From contig JAWLAN010000011.1 in assembly GCA_041395385.1 (NCBI GenBank), positions 1 through 64,000 of the forward strand: a stretch of DNA of 64,000 nucleotides, read 5' to 3'. A program made the translations under genes and the position numbers. How positions within the stretch are numbered: position 1 is the first letter of the stretch; every line of letters begins with the position of its first letter. Positions 31,712 through 40,654 of this stretch are shown one piece after another. The notes beneath the pieces are model-generated. The model saw only the letters and a list, made by a program, of their open reading frames with translations. It ran no database searches and was not told the DNA's origin. This DNA is from JAJVHZ01 sp041395385 (GTDB lineage Bacteria; Pseudomonadota; Gammaproteobacteria; JAJPIJ01).

Positions 31712-32800
31712 TCACTGTCCCGTCTTGATCTTCGTCCACAGGCGCGTGCGTGCGCGCAGCATCTCGTCGCTGACGACGTTCGAGCCATAGAGGTTCCTGC
31801 GCGTCTCCTCCGTCGGGAAGATCCTGGCATCGTTGAGGATCTCCGGATTCACGAGCTCCCATGACGCCCTGTTCGAGTTGGCGTAATAGGTGAAGTTGGT
31901 GCAGCCGGCCATCACCTCCGGCCGCATCATGAAGTTCAGGAACAGCATGGCGTTCTGCGGATGCGGCGCGTCCTTGGGGATCAGCATGCCGTCGAACCAG
32001 ATGTTGGCGCCTTCCTTCGGCACGGTGTAGTCGAGCGTCACCTTGGAACCGGCCTCGATGGCGCGGTTGTTGGCCACCGCGAAGTCCCCGGACCATGACA
32101 TGGCTATGCAGACGTCGCCATTGGGCAGCCCGTCGAGGTAGGAAGCAGAATCGAACCGGCGCACGTAGGGGCGCACCGCCATGAGCAGTTCCTCCACCTT
32201 CTTGAGGTCGTCGACGTTCTTGGTGTTCGGATCGAGCCCGAGGTAATTCAGCGCGAGCTGGATGACGTCCTCGGGCGAATCCAGGAAGGACACGCCGCAA
32301 TCGGCGAACTTGGAGATGATCTCCGGCTTGAACAGCATGTCGAGGCTGTCCACGGGCGCGTCCGGCATGCGCGTCTTGATCATCTCGACGTTGTAGCTGA
32401 AGCCGTTCGTCCCCCACATGTAGGGCGCCGCGTACTCGTTGCCGGGATCGTACGCTTCAAGCTCCTTGAGCAGATCCGGGTCCAGATTGCCCCAGTTCGT
32501 GAGCTTGCTCTTGTCGAGCTTCTGGAACACGCCGGCCTGGATCTGCCTGGCGAAGAAGGTGGCCGAGGGGAAGGTCACGTCGTAGCCGGTGTTGCCGGTC
32601 AGCAGCTTCGCGTCGAGGGTCTCGTTGCTGTCATAGGTGTCGTAGTTGACCTTGATACCCGTTTCCTTCTCGAAATCGGCAATCGTCGTCTCGCCAATGT
32701 AGTCCGTCCAGTTGTAGAGATTCAGAACCTTCTCCTCGGCCGCGAGCGCGGCGGTGGAGAATCCGCAAAGTGCAATCATCACCCCAAGCATCTTGTTCAT
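31712..32800 (-). CDS. potF: Putrescine/spermidine-binding periplasmic protein (PotF/SpuD family)
   Basis: This 362-residue protein has a signal peptide (MNKMLGVMIALCGFSTAALA). Its mature part starts EEKVLNLYNWTDYIGE, the characteristic beginning of polyamine-binding proteins. The bilobed fold with TYDSNETLDAKLL and MSWSGDFAVANN matches PotF/SpuD. It would capture putrescine, spermidine or a related diamine for an ABC importer. The permease and ATPase genes are not next to it. Ligand choice between polyamines and modified amines cannot be decided here. Confidence 0.9.
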   Translation of the reverse strand: MNKMLGVMIALCGFSTAALAAEEKVLNLYNWTDYIGETTIADFEKETGIKVNYDTYDSNETLDAKLLTGNTGYDVTFPSATFFARQIQAGVFQKLDKSKLTNWGNLDPDLLKELEAYDPGNEYAAPYMWGTNGFSYNVEMIKTRMPDAPVDSLDMLFKPEIISKFADCGVSFLDSPEDVIQLALNYLGLDPNTKNVDDLKKVEELLMAVRPYVRRFDSASYLDGLPNGDVCIAMSWSGDFAVANNRAIEAGSKVTLDYTVPKEGANIWFDGMLIPKDAPHPQNAMLFLNFMMRPEVMAGCTNFTYYANSNRASWELVNPEILNDARIFPTEETRRNLYGSNVVSDEMLRARTRLWTKIKTGQ

Positions 32801-32849
32801 GGCATGCCTCCTCGGGTACGAATCGTGTGTCGTGGCTCGGTCCTGTCAG

Positions 32850-34016
32850 TCAAACTCCCTTCAATCCGCGTTTCAGCAAACCCCGGGCGATGATCAGTCG
32901 CTGGATCTCGCTCGTTCCCTCCCAAATCCGGTCGACGCGCAGCTCGCGATAGTAGCGTTCCGCCACGTTCTCGCGCATGTAGCCGCGTCCGCCGAAGATC
33001 TGCACTGCGCGGTCGGCGACGCGGTTGGCCATCTCCGAGGCGAACAACTTCGCCATCGCAACGCGCCCGTGCAGCACCTTCAAATCCTCGCCGCGATCGT
33101 GGGCGGCGGCCGTCTCATAGGTGAGCAGCCGTGCCGCGAGCAGTTCGGTGGTGCTGTCGGCGAGCATGAACTGGATGGACTGCTGATCGGCGAGCCTGCC
33201 CTCCCCTATGCGGCGATCGCGGGCGAACGCCGTCGCCTCCTCGATGAGGCGCGCCGCGGCGCCGCAGCAGCGGGCGGCGATCATCAACCGTTCGCGTCGA
33301 AACCACGCATGCGTATAGCGCATGCCGTCGCCCGGGCGACCGATGCGATTGGACGACGGCACCTGCACGGCGTTGAACCGGTAGACCGGGTGATGCGCCG
33401 CATAGGTGTGGCTGAACGGCGGGGTGCGCACCAGTTCCACGCCCGGGGCATCGATGTCGATGAAGAACAGGGCCTGCTCGCCGTCCTCCACGCCGCCGGC
33501 GATGCGCGCCTGCAGGATGAAATAGTCCGCGAGGTTGGCGCTGGTGACGTACCACTTCTCCCCGCTGATGCGATAGCCCTCGAGGGTGGGTTCGGCAGTG
33601 GTGTCGATGACGACCTCCGAGCCCGACTCGGCTTCGGTGATCGCGTAGCATTCGTGCCTGGTGCCGTCGGCCAGCGGCATCACGTATTCGCGGATCTGCT
33701 CCTCGGAGCAGACCTCGAACATCCAGCGGTGCGGTTCCGAGAAGCACCATCCGAGCGCGTTGGTGACCCCGCCGAGCTGTTCCCAGACGGCGACCTGCGC
33801 CAGCACCGGGAGTTCCAGCCCCCCGCGCGAGATCGGCACGTCCATGCGGCTCAGGCCGAGTTCCAGCGCGCGCCGCCGATGCGCCTGCTTGCGCTCCGTC
33901 GGGATCTCGCCGTCATGCAGTTCGGCATGCACTTCCCATGGCCGCAGTTCCTCGTCGGCGAAGGTGCGTATCCTCTCCTGCCAGGTGCGCGCTTGTTCGG
34001 TCAGCGGGACACGCAT
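32850..34016 (-). CDS. Acyl-CoA dehydrogenase family protein
   Basis: This 388-residue FAD enzyme has the substrate-binding AITEAESGSEV segment, the FAD-contacting AVQIFGGRGYMRE and the late WEGTSEIQRLIIARGLLKR block, where the catalytic glutamate of many acyl-CoA dehydrogenases is found. It introduces a trans-2 double bond into an acyl-CoA, fitting the hydratase/dehydrogenase at 29239. It is followed upstream by the BetI-like repressor gene. Confidence 0.92.
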   Translation of the reverse strand: MRVPLTEQARTWQERIRTFADEELRPWEVHAELHDGEIPTERKQAHRRRALELGLSRMDVPISRGGLELPVLAQVAVWEQLGGVTNALGWCFSEPHRWMFEVCSEEQIREYVMPLADGTRHECYAITEAESGSEVVIDTTAEPTLEGYRISGEKWYVTSANLADYFILQARIAGGVEDGEQALFFIDIDAPGVELVRTPPFSHTYAAHHPVYRFNAVQVPSSNRIGRPGDGMRYTHAWFRRERLMIAARCCGAAARLIEEATAFARDRRIGEGRLADQQSIQFMLADSTTELLAARLLTYETAAAHDRGEDLKVLHGRVAMAKLFASEMANRVADRAVQIFGGRGYMRENVAERYYRELRVDRIWEGTSEIQRLIIARGLLKRGLKGV

Positions 34017-34026
34017 GATCGGGGCC

Positions 34027-34683
34027 TCAGGCGATGACGCCGTCGTCGGTGAAGTGTTCTGGAAACACGTTCGCGAGATACGCGAAGCTGATCCGGCGCG
34101 CGCGGCCGGCGCTCATCGATCGATGCGAGATGAGGATGTCCATCCACAGGCCGTCGGTCAGGGCCGCCAGGCTGCTGGCGATGACGTCCGCGTCGGCGTT
34201 CCTGTAGCGCCCGTCGATGATCACCTGCTTGCAGAGCTCGTGCAGCACGTCGTCGTACTCCTGGTCACGCTGTTTGCAGAGTCGCAGATAAGTGGGCCGC
34301 GAGCGTGCTTCTCCCCAGAAGGCGAACCATACCGCGAGTTTCCTGCGATCGCACAGCGCGGGCTTGAAGTCCAGTTCGACCAGCTGCGCGAGCTTCTCCG
34401 CCGCGCTCGGTCCGGCCCGCTCGAGCGCCGTCTCCCAGGCGCTCTTGTACTCGTCGGCAAGGAAACGCAGGGTTTCGACGAGCAGCCTCTCCTTGCTCTC
34501 GAAGTGCAGGTTGACGATCCCCTGGCTCAACCCGGCCGCGCGTGCGACGTCGCTGATGTTCGTGCCGGCAAATCCGCGCTTGGCCACCGCATCGATGGTA
34601 GCCCTGATCAGCTGCAGCCGACGCTGCTCCTTGGCGACCTGGCGCCGTTTAAGCGGCGGATGCTGCGCTGCGGTACGTTTCAT
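34027..34683 (-). CDS. TetR-family repressor, BetI-like
   Basis: This 218-residue protein has an N-terminal helix-turn-helix (FAGTNISDVARAAGLSQGIV, then NLHFESKERLL) and the BetI-type C-terminal domain (AVWFAFWGEARSRPTYLRLC, ending YLANVFPEHF). BetI relatives respond to choline-, betaine- or amine-type ligands. A perfect palindrome at 34801-34820, in the divergent region toward the aminotransferase gene, is its likely operator. It would repress both directions of the island. Confidence 0.9.
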   Translation of the reverse strand: MKRTAAQHPPLKRRQVAKEQRRLQLIRATIDAVAKRGFAGTNISDVARAAGLSQGIVNLHFESKERLLVETLRFLADEYKSAWETALERAGPSAAEKLAQLVELDFKPALCDRRKLAVWFAFWGEARSRPTYLRLCKQRDQEYDDVLHELCKQVIIDGRYRNADADVIASSLAALTDGLWMDILISHRSMSAGRARRISFAYLANVFPEHFTDDGVIA

Positions 34684-34800
34684 TGCTGCCCTTCTTTCTG
34701 CCCTCTCCCGCCTAAGTCGATGATCCGCGTCGAGCGAGCGATGCCGCCGTGGCGAGGTAATGAAAATACTACATGCGCAGCGTCACGGCTGCAACAAAAA

Positions 34801-34820
34801 CTGAATGAAAATTCATTCAG
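34801..34820. promoter_or_regulatory. Palindromic operator candidate for the BetI-like repressor
   Basis: The arms CTGAATGA and TCATTCAG (8 bases each, perfectly complementary) flank the spacer AAAT. The element is AT-rich, lies in the divergent region between the repressor gene and the aminotransferase gene and overlaps a stretch suited to promoters. Such sites are typical of TetR-family dimers. Confidence 0.7.
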
Positions 34821-34911
34821 AAAAGTCTGGACAGGCGACGCGCTGGTGTGTCATCGTGGCGGCGCATATCGAACGACCGACAAGGCGCGACGAACTCAAG
34901 ACAGGTGCACC

Positions 34912-36243
34912 ATGGCGCGAACCATCACCCGCTCGAACCAGCATTTCCAGAAGGCATTGACCCGATTGCCCCTCGGCGTGGCGTCGAACTTCCGCTACTG
35001 GGGATCGGAGAAGACCATCTACGTGAAGCGCGGGCGCGGTGCACGTGTCTGGGACATCGACGACAACGAATACATCGATTACCGGCTCGGCTACGGACCG
35101 TGCATCCTCGGCTATGCCGACCCGCGCGTGGACGAGGCGGCGCGCGCCGGCATGGAGGTAGGAGGCGTCTTCGCGCTCGCGACGGAGCGCGAATACGAAG
35201 TGGCCAACCGGATCGCGAAGATGGTTCCGGCGGCGGAGCTCGTTCGTTTCTCCAACTCCGGCACGGAGGCGGTCATGGCCGCGCTGCGGCTGGCCCGCGC
35301 CTACACCGGCCGCGAGGGCTACGTGGTGGTCGAGGGCGGCTACCACGGCGTCTTCGATGCGGCGCTCTGGTACACGGCGGTCGAGGGCTGGACGCCGGCG
35401 CAGGGCGATCCCGATCTCCTGCCCTACAGCGAAGGGGTACCCTGGCTGCTGCGCAGCCTCATCTATTCCGTGCCGCTGAACGACGCCAACAAGCTCGAGG
35501 CCGTGCTGAAGAATCACGCGCACAAGATCGCGGCGCTGCTGATCGAACCCATCATGGGCAACTGCTGCGCGCTGACCGCCGACCGGCAGTACATGCAGGA
35601 CGTGCGCGCCCTGTGCACCAAGTACGACGTGCTGATGGTCGTCGACGAGGTCAAGACGGGATTCCGCGTGGCCCGCGGCGGGACCCAGGAACTGATGGGC
35701 GTGAAGGCCGACCTGTGCACCTTTGCCAAGGCGATGGCCAACGGCTATCCGATCTCCGTGCTGGCCGGTCGCGAGGACGTGATGCGCAAGCTCGGACACG
35801 GCGTGGTGCATGGCGGCACCTACACGGCACACTCGGTATCCCTGGCGGCGGCGGAGCGCACGCTGCAGATCCTCGATGAGACGCCTGCGCTCGAGACCAT
35901 CGCCGCCTATGGCCGCGCGCTGCAGGCGGGCATCGGACGGATCCTCGCACGCCGGGGCATCGCGCATTCGTTCGTCGGCCACCCCTCGATGGGTGGGCTG
36001 TTCTTCAGCGAGACGCCGCCGACCAACTACCGCCACTGGGTCAATACCGATTACACCTTCTACGACACCATGGCCCCGACGCTGCACGATCTGGGAATCC
36101 TGTGCGAGCCCGACTCACGTGAGCCCTGGTTCGTCTGCGAGGCGCATGACGAGACCTGCCTGGCGCAGACCCTGGAACGCTTCGAGAAGGCCGTCGACGT
36201 CACGTTGAGGAAGCTCGCGCCGAACGGCATGCGCCAGGCATGA
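34912..36243 (+). CDS. Class III (pyridoxal phosphate) aminotransferase
   Basis: This 443-residue enzyme of the ornithine/glutamate-1-semialdehyde aminotransferase superfamily has Lys273 in TFAKAMANGYP as the cofactor-binding lysine, with VVDEVKTGFR supplying the ring aspartate. It is probably an amine- or omega-amino-acid:pyruvate/glutamate aminotransferase, giving an aldehyde or keto acid for the aldehyde dehydrogenase at 42777. Some members of this branch are aminomutases. The ATG at 34912 is the first sensible start; the gene opens a plus-strand operon running to 47612. Confidence 0.88.
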   Translation: MARTITRSNQHFQKALTRLPLGVASNFRYWGSEKTIYVKRGRGARVWDIDDNEYIDYRLGYGPCILGYADPRVDEAARAGMEVGGVFALATEREYEVANRIAKMVPAAELVRFSNSGTEAVMAALRLARAYTGREGYVVVEGGYHGVFDAALWYTAVEGWTPAQGDPDLLPYSEGVPWLLRSLIYSVPLNDANKLEAVLKNHAHKIAALLIEPIMGNCCALTADRQYMQDVRALCTKYDVLMVVDEVKTGFRVARGGTQELMGVKADLCTFAKAMANGYPISVLAGREDVMRKLGHGVVHGGTYTAHSVSLAAAERTLQILDETPALETIAAYGRALQAGIGRILARRGIAHSFVGHPSMGGLFFSETPPTNYRHWVNTDYTFYDTMAPTLHDLGILCEPDSREPWFVCEAHDETCLAQTLERFEKAVDVTLRKLAPNGMRQA

Positions 36244-36286
36244 GATCCAGTTACGCGCGAAGCGGCTTCTGATCCCGGGGGGTAGC

Positions 36287-37903
36287 GTGAAGAAGTACGA
36301 TGCGATCGTCGTCGGCGCGGGCCACAACGGGCTCACAAGCGCCGCATTCCTGGCGAAGGCCGGACTGCGCGTGCTCGTTCTGGAGCGCAATCCCTACATC
36401 GGCGGCGCCGCGGTCAGCCGCGAGCTGCACGCGGGCTGGACGTACTCGAACTGCTCGTACGTCTGCAGCCTGTTCCGCCCCGAGATCTATCGCAGCCTGG
36501 AGCTCGCCAGGCACGGCCTGCAGGTCATTCCCTACGGCGGCGGCATCACCTTCACGCGCGACGGCGGCTACTTCGGCAATTACAACGATCACGAGGTCAA
36601 GCGCCGCGAGATTGCCCGTCACAGCCGGCGCGACGCCGACGCCTACGATCGCTACGAAGTCGATGTCATGAAGCAGACCCGCTTCATCCGCCCGCTGCTG
36701 CTGCGAACGCCGCCGGATCCGGCCTCCTTCAGAGCGAGGGACGTGTTCGAACTGCTGTACCTGCTGAGGAAGTTCCACGACCTCGGCGAGCGCCAGATGT
36801 ACGACACGATCCGGTTCTGGACCATGAGCATCGGCGATTTTCTCGACGAGTATTTCGAGTCCGACGTCATCAAGGCGCACTTCGCCGGCAGCGGCATCAT
36901 CGGCACGGCGTTGGGGGTCTACTCGCCGGGCACGGCGTATGTCCTGCTGCATCACTACATGGGAGACATAGACGGAAGCATCGGCGCCTGGGGTTTCGCG
37001 CGCGGCGGCATGGGGGCGATCACGAAGGCGTTGGGAGCGGCGCTGCAGTCCTACGGCGGGGAGATCCGCACGGATGCCGACGTTGCGCGCATCAGCGTGC
37101 GCGCGGGGCGCGTCGCCGGAGTCGCCCTGCGCAACGGCGAGGAGTACGAGGCCGACATCGTCGTCTCCAATCTCGACGTGAAACGGACCTTCCTGCGGCT
37201 GTTCGACGAGGGCGACCTGCAGCCGGAGTTCCTGCGCCAGGTGCGCAATTTCAAGATCCGCGGCTCTTCCGGAAAGCTGAACATCGCGCTGGACGGACTG
37301 CCGAGCTTCCCGGCGTTGCCGCAAGGCAGTCCGCTGATGACCGGGGACATGCACTTCATAGACTCCCTCGAGCGCATGGAGCGGGCCTACGACGACTGGA
37401 AGAACGGTCGCTGGTCGCAGGACCCTTACGTCGACATGCTGATACCGACGCAGATCGATCCGACGATGGCGCCGCCCGGCAAGCATTACATGACGGTGTT
37501 CGTTCAATACGCCCCGCCCCGCCTCGCCACCGGCGAGTGGAGCGACGCGGACCGGCAGGCGTTCGGGCAGACGGTCATCGATCAGATCGGCCAGTACAGT
37601 CCGAATTTCAAGGATCTGATCCTGCATGCGGAGGTGCGCACGCCGCGGGAGCTGGAGCACGAGGTCGGCCTGACCGAGGGCAACATCTTCCAGGGCGAGC
37701 TCACCATGGACCAGTTGCTCTTCAACCGTCCCTTCCCGGGCTACGCGCAGTATCGCGGGCCGCTGAAGGGCATGTACATGTGCGGATCCAGCACGCACCC
37801 GGGAGGCGGCGTGATGGCCGCACCCGGCGCCAACGCCGCCCGCGAGATCCTGCGCGACCTGAGCCGTCCGAACACCGTCCCCGCGGATGCCAGCGATGAG
37901 TAG
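36287..37903 (+). CDS. FAD-dependent oxidoreductase, phytoene-desaturase-like (COG1233), copy A
   Basis: This 538-residue protein has a GTG start and the N-terminal dinucleotide motif VVGAGHNGLTSAAFLAKAG. The family's C-terminal FAD motif MYMCGSSTHPGGGVMAAPG precedes AAREIL. Members of COG1233 include carotenoid desaturases and amine or retinol oxidoreductases. In this context an oxidase or dehydrogenase acting on an amine is plausible. The gene overlaps copy B by 17 bases, and the two are only moderately similar, so the pair may form a heterodimer or act on successive intermediates. Confidence 0.85.
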   Translation: MKKYDAIVVGAGHNGLTSAAFLAKAGLRVLVLERNPYIGGAAVSRELHAGWTYSNCSYVCSLFRPEIYRSLELARHGLQVIPYGGGITFTRDGGYFGNYNDHEVKRREIARHSRRDADAYDRYEVDVMKQTRFIRPLLLRTPPDPASFRARDVFELLYLLRKFHDLGERQMYDTIRFWTMSIGDFLDEYFESDVIKAHFAGSGIIGTALGVYSPGTAYVLLHHYMGDIDGSIGAWGFARGGMGAITKALGAALQSYGGEIRTDADVARISVRAGRVAGVALRNGEEYEADIVVSNLDVKRTFLRLFDEGDLQPEFLRQVRNFKIRGSSGKLNIALDGLPSFPALPQGSPLMTGDMHFIDSLERMERAYDDWKNGRWSQDPYVDMLIPTQIDPTMAPPGKHYMTVFVQYAPPRLATGEWSDADRQAFGQTVIDQIGQYSPNFKDLILHAEVRTPRELEHEVGLTEGNIFQGELTMDQLLFNRPFPGYAQYRGPLKGMYMCGSSTHPGGGVMAAPGANAAREILRDLSRPNTVPADASDE

Positions 37904-39470
37904 CGATCGCGACGTCATCGTCATCGGGGCCGGCCACAACGGGCTTGCCTGCGCGGCCTATCTGGCCCGGGCGGGGCGCAAGGTGCTGGTGCTGGAGGCC
38001 GCCGCCTCGGTCGGCGGCGCGGCGTCGACCGCCGAGTTCGCGCCGGGCTTTTCCGTCTCCGCATGCGCGCATCTCTGCCATCAGCTCAATCCGCGGGTCA
38101 TCGAGGAGCTCTCGCTCGCCCGGCACGGGTTGCGCTGGGCAGCCACCGGACTGGACACCGTTGCGTTGTCCGCCGATGGCAGGCACCTTTACATCGCCGC
38201 CGGAGGTGCGAGCCTCTCGGGTGCAGGCGTCTCGGCGGGCGATACGGCGGCGCTCGCCGGGTTCGATGCGCGCATGAAGCGATACGCGCGCCTGCTGGTG
38301 CCGATGTTCGATCAACGCCCTCCGCGCCTCGCCGGTGGCGACTGGCGCGACCAGTTCGCGCTGGCCAGGCTGGGCTGGAGTCTCCGCCGCATGGGCCGCA
38401 TTGAGATGCAGGAGTTTCTGCGCGTCGCCGCCATCAACATTTACGACGTGCTCGAGGAGAACTTCGAGCACCCGCTGTTGAAGGGCGCCGTCGGGCTCGA
38501 CGCCGTGCTCGGCACGCACATGGGTCCGCGCTCGCCGAACACCGTGCTCTCGTATCTTTATCGGCTGAGCGGCAATTGCACGCCGCGGGCGATCGGGATT
38601 GCACTGCCGCAGGGCGGCATGGGCGCCGTGTCGCGTGCGCTCGCGGGCGCGGCGCAGGCCCTCGGCGCCGAGATCCGCACCGCCGCGCGCGTCGCCCGCA
38701 TCCTGGTGGAACACGATCGCGCGGGCGGCGTCGAGCTCGCCGACGGCGAGGTACTGCGCGCGAAAACCGTGGTTTCCAACGCCGACCCCCGCTCCACGTT
38801 CTTCGGCCTGCTGGGCGCCGGGCGCATCGAGGCGGGTTTCGCGCGTTACGTGAAGAACATACGCATGCGGGGGACGGCGGCGAAGCTGCACCTCGCCCTG
38901 GACCGCCTGCCGTCCTTCAACGGGTTGGAGCCCGCCAGCATGGGGAATCGCCTGTTGATCGCGCCGACGCTTGGCTACGTCGAGCACGCCTTCGACCACG
39001 CCAAGTATCGCGAGTACTCCCCTGCCCCGGTCATGGAGATCGTGATCCCGACACTGCATGACTCCGCGCTGGCGCCGCCCGGCAAGCACGTCCTGTCCGC
39101 CGTCGTGCAGTACGCCCCCTATGACCTGCGCGGCGGCTGGGAACAGGCCGGCGAGAAGTACAGGGATCTGCTGATCGATACGCTGGCCCGCTACTCCCCG
39201 GACATACGCGACTGCATCGTCGCCGCCCAGGTCCTCACCCCTCTCGACATCGAGCGGCAGTTCGGCATGACCGGCGGACACTGGCACCACGGCGAGCTGG
39301 CGCTCGATCAATTTCTCATGCTGAGGCCGGTGCCGGGCGCCGCGCAGTATGCGACGCCGCTGCCGGGACTGTACCTCTGCGGCGCCGGCGCGCATCCGGG
39401 CGGCGGCGTCATGGGCAGCGCAGGCAGGAACGCGGCCAACGCGATCCTGCTCGGAGCGGCAACGCGATGA
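37887..39470 (+). CDS. FAD-dependent oxidoreductase, phytoene-desaturase-like (COG1233), copy B
   Basis: This protein of about 527 residues (524 if the ATG at 37896 is used) has the same fold as its neighbour: IVIGAGHNGLACAAYLARAG at the N-terminus and LYLCGAGAHPGGGVMGSAG at the C-terminus. Its start lies inside copy A, which indicates tight translational coupling. Copy A and copy B differ in the substrate-binding middle regions, so their reactions probably differ. The next gene begins four bases before this one ends. Confidence 0.85.
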   Translation: MPAMSSDRDVIVIGAGHNGLACAAYLARAGRKVLVLEAAASVGGAASTAEFAPGFSVSACAHLCHQLNPRVIEELSLARHGLRWAATGLDTVALSADGRHLYIAAGGASLSGAGVSAGDTAALAGFDARMKRYARLLVPMFDQRPPRLAGGDWRDQFALARLGWSLRRMGRIEMQEFLRVAAINIYDVLEENFEHPLLKGAVGLDAVLGTHMGPRSPNTVLSYLYRLSGNCTPRAIGIALPQGGMGAVSRALAGAAQALGAEIRTAARVARILVEHDRAGGVELADGEVLRAKTVVSNADPRSTFFGLLGAGRIEAGFARYVKNIRMRGTAAKLHLALDRLPSFNGLEPASMGNRLLIAPTLGYVEHAFDHAKYREYSPAPVMEIVIPTLHDSALAPPGKHVLSAVVQYAPYDLRGGWEQAGEKYRDLLIDTLARYSPDIRDCIVAAQVLTPLDIERQFGMTGGHWHHGELALDQFLMLRPVPGAAQYATPLPGLYLCGAGAHPGGGVMGSAGRNAANAILLGAATR

Positions 39471-40654
39471 GCATCGATCACTTTCGTACCCCGCTGCGGC
39501 ACACGCCCTTCCATGCCCGCCTGGTCGCGGCCAGCACCTGCAACGAGTGGTACGCGTGGAAGGGATACACGGCGCCTTCGCGACTGACGGAGGTGGAGTT
39601 CGAGTACTTCGCCATCCGCAACAGCGCCTCGCTCTTCGACATCACGCCGATGACGAAGTACCGCATCCGCGGGCCGGACTGCGTAGCCTATTTCAATCGC
39701 CTGCTGACGCGCGATGTCGCCGCGCTGGCGGTGGGTCGGGTCGCCTATTGCCTTTGGTGCGACGACGCCGGCCAGCTCATCGACGACGGCACCCTGTTCC
39801 GTCTCGGCGAGCAGGACTACCGCCTCTGCTCGCAGGAGCGCCATTACGACTGGCTGCTGACCTCCACGCTCGGTTTCCAGGTCAGCGTCGAGGAGGAGAC
39901 CGATGATGTCGCGGCGCTGGCGCTGCAGGGCCCCACGTCCTGCGCCGTGCTGAGGTCCCTCGGCGTGGGGGCCATCGAGATGCTCAGGCCGTTTCACCTG
40001 ATGGCGACGTCGATCAGTGGACGCGAGGTCATGCTCTCGCGCACCGGCTACACCGGCGATCTGGGCTATGAGCTGTGGATGCATCCGGACTCCGCCGGCG
40101 CCCTCTGGGATGCCTTGATGGAGGCCGGGCGCAACTACGCCATCATGCCGATCGGCAGCCAGGCGCTCGACATGGCGCGGATCGAGGCCGGTTTCATCCA
40201 GGCCAACGTCGACTTCGTGCCCGCGGACCAGGCGGTGCGCCCCGGCCGCGGCCGGTCCCCGTTCGAGCTGGGGCTGGCCGGCCACGTGGACCTTCGCAAG
40301 GCGAACTTCACCGGCCGGCGGGCGTTGCTGGAGGAACAGCGCCGAGGCTCGCGTTACCAGCTGGTGAAACTGGACATCGAGGGCAGCACGCCGGCGACGG
40401 ATTCGTTCATCTACTCGGGCCGGCGCAAGGTGGTGGGACACGTGACCTCGGCGGTGTGGTCGCCGACCGCCAAGGCGAACATCGCGCTGGCCTCGCTGCG
40501 GACGCCTTACGGCACGTCGGGCGCCGATCTATGGGCGGAGATCTACTACAAGCGCGAACTGAAATGGGAACGGAAGATGGCGCGCTGCCGGCTCGTGACC
40601 GGGGCGTTCTACGACCCGGCGAGACGGCGGCAGACGCCGCCGGCGAACTATTGA
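39467..40654 (+). CDS. GcvT-family aminomethyltransferase / folate-dependent demethylase-like protein
   Basis: This 395-residue protein of the T-protein fold has an N-terminal LRHTPFHARLVAAS block, the folate-binding ALQGPTSCAVL and TGYTGDLGYELWM, and a C-terminal barrel-like domain (GHVTSAVWSPT). The family transfers one-carbon units from methylated amines or sulfonium compounds to tetrahydrofolate; DmdA (DMSP demethylase) and the folate domain of dimethylglycine dehydrogenase are relatives. Coupling to the FAD oxidoreductases and Rieske enzymes suggests removal of N-methyl groups here. Which substrate it uses is inference. Confidence 0.85.
   Translation: MSIDHFRTPLRHTPFHARLVAASTCNEWYAWKGYTAPSRLTEVEFEYFAIRNSASLFDITPMTKYRIRGPDCVAYFNRLLTRDVAALAVGRVAYCLWCDDAGQLIDDGTLFRLGEQDYRLCSQERHYDWLLTSTLGFQVSVEEETDDVAALALQGPTSCAVLRSLGVGAIEMLRPFHLMATSISGREVMLSRTGYTGDLGYELWMHPDSAGALWDALMEAGRNYAIMPIGSQALDMARIEAGFIQANVDFVPADQAVRPGRGRSPFELGLAGHVDLRKANFTGRRALLEEQRRGSRYQLVKLDIEGSTPATDSFIYSGRRKVVGHVTSAVWSPTAKANIALASLRTPYGTSGADLWAEIYYKRELKWERKMARCRLVTGAFYDPARRRQTPPANY

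Noticed and set aside
39467..40654. Assignment of the GcvT-like protein as DMSP demethylase DmdA
   Set aside because: The N-terminal RxTPF-like block is suggestive, but without alignment of the substrate pocket I cannot separate it from other folate-dependent demethylases.
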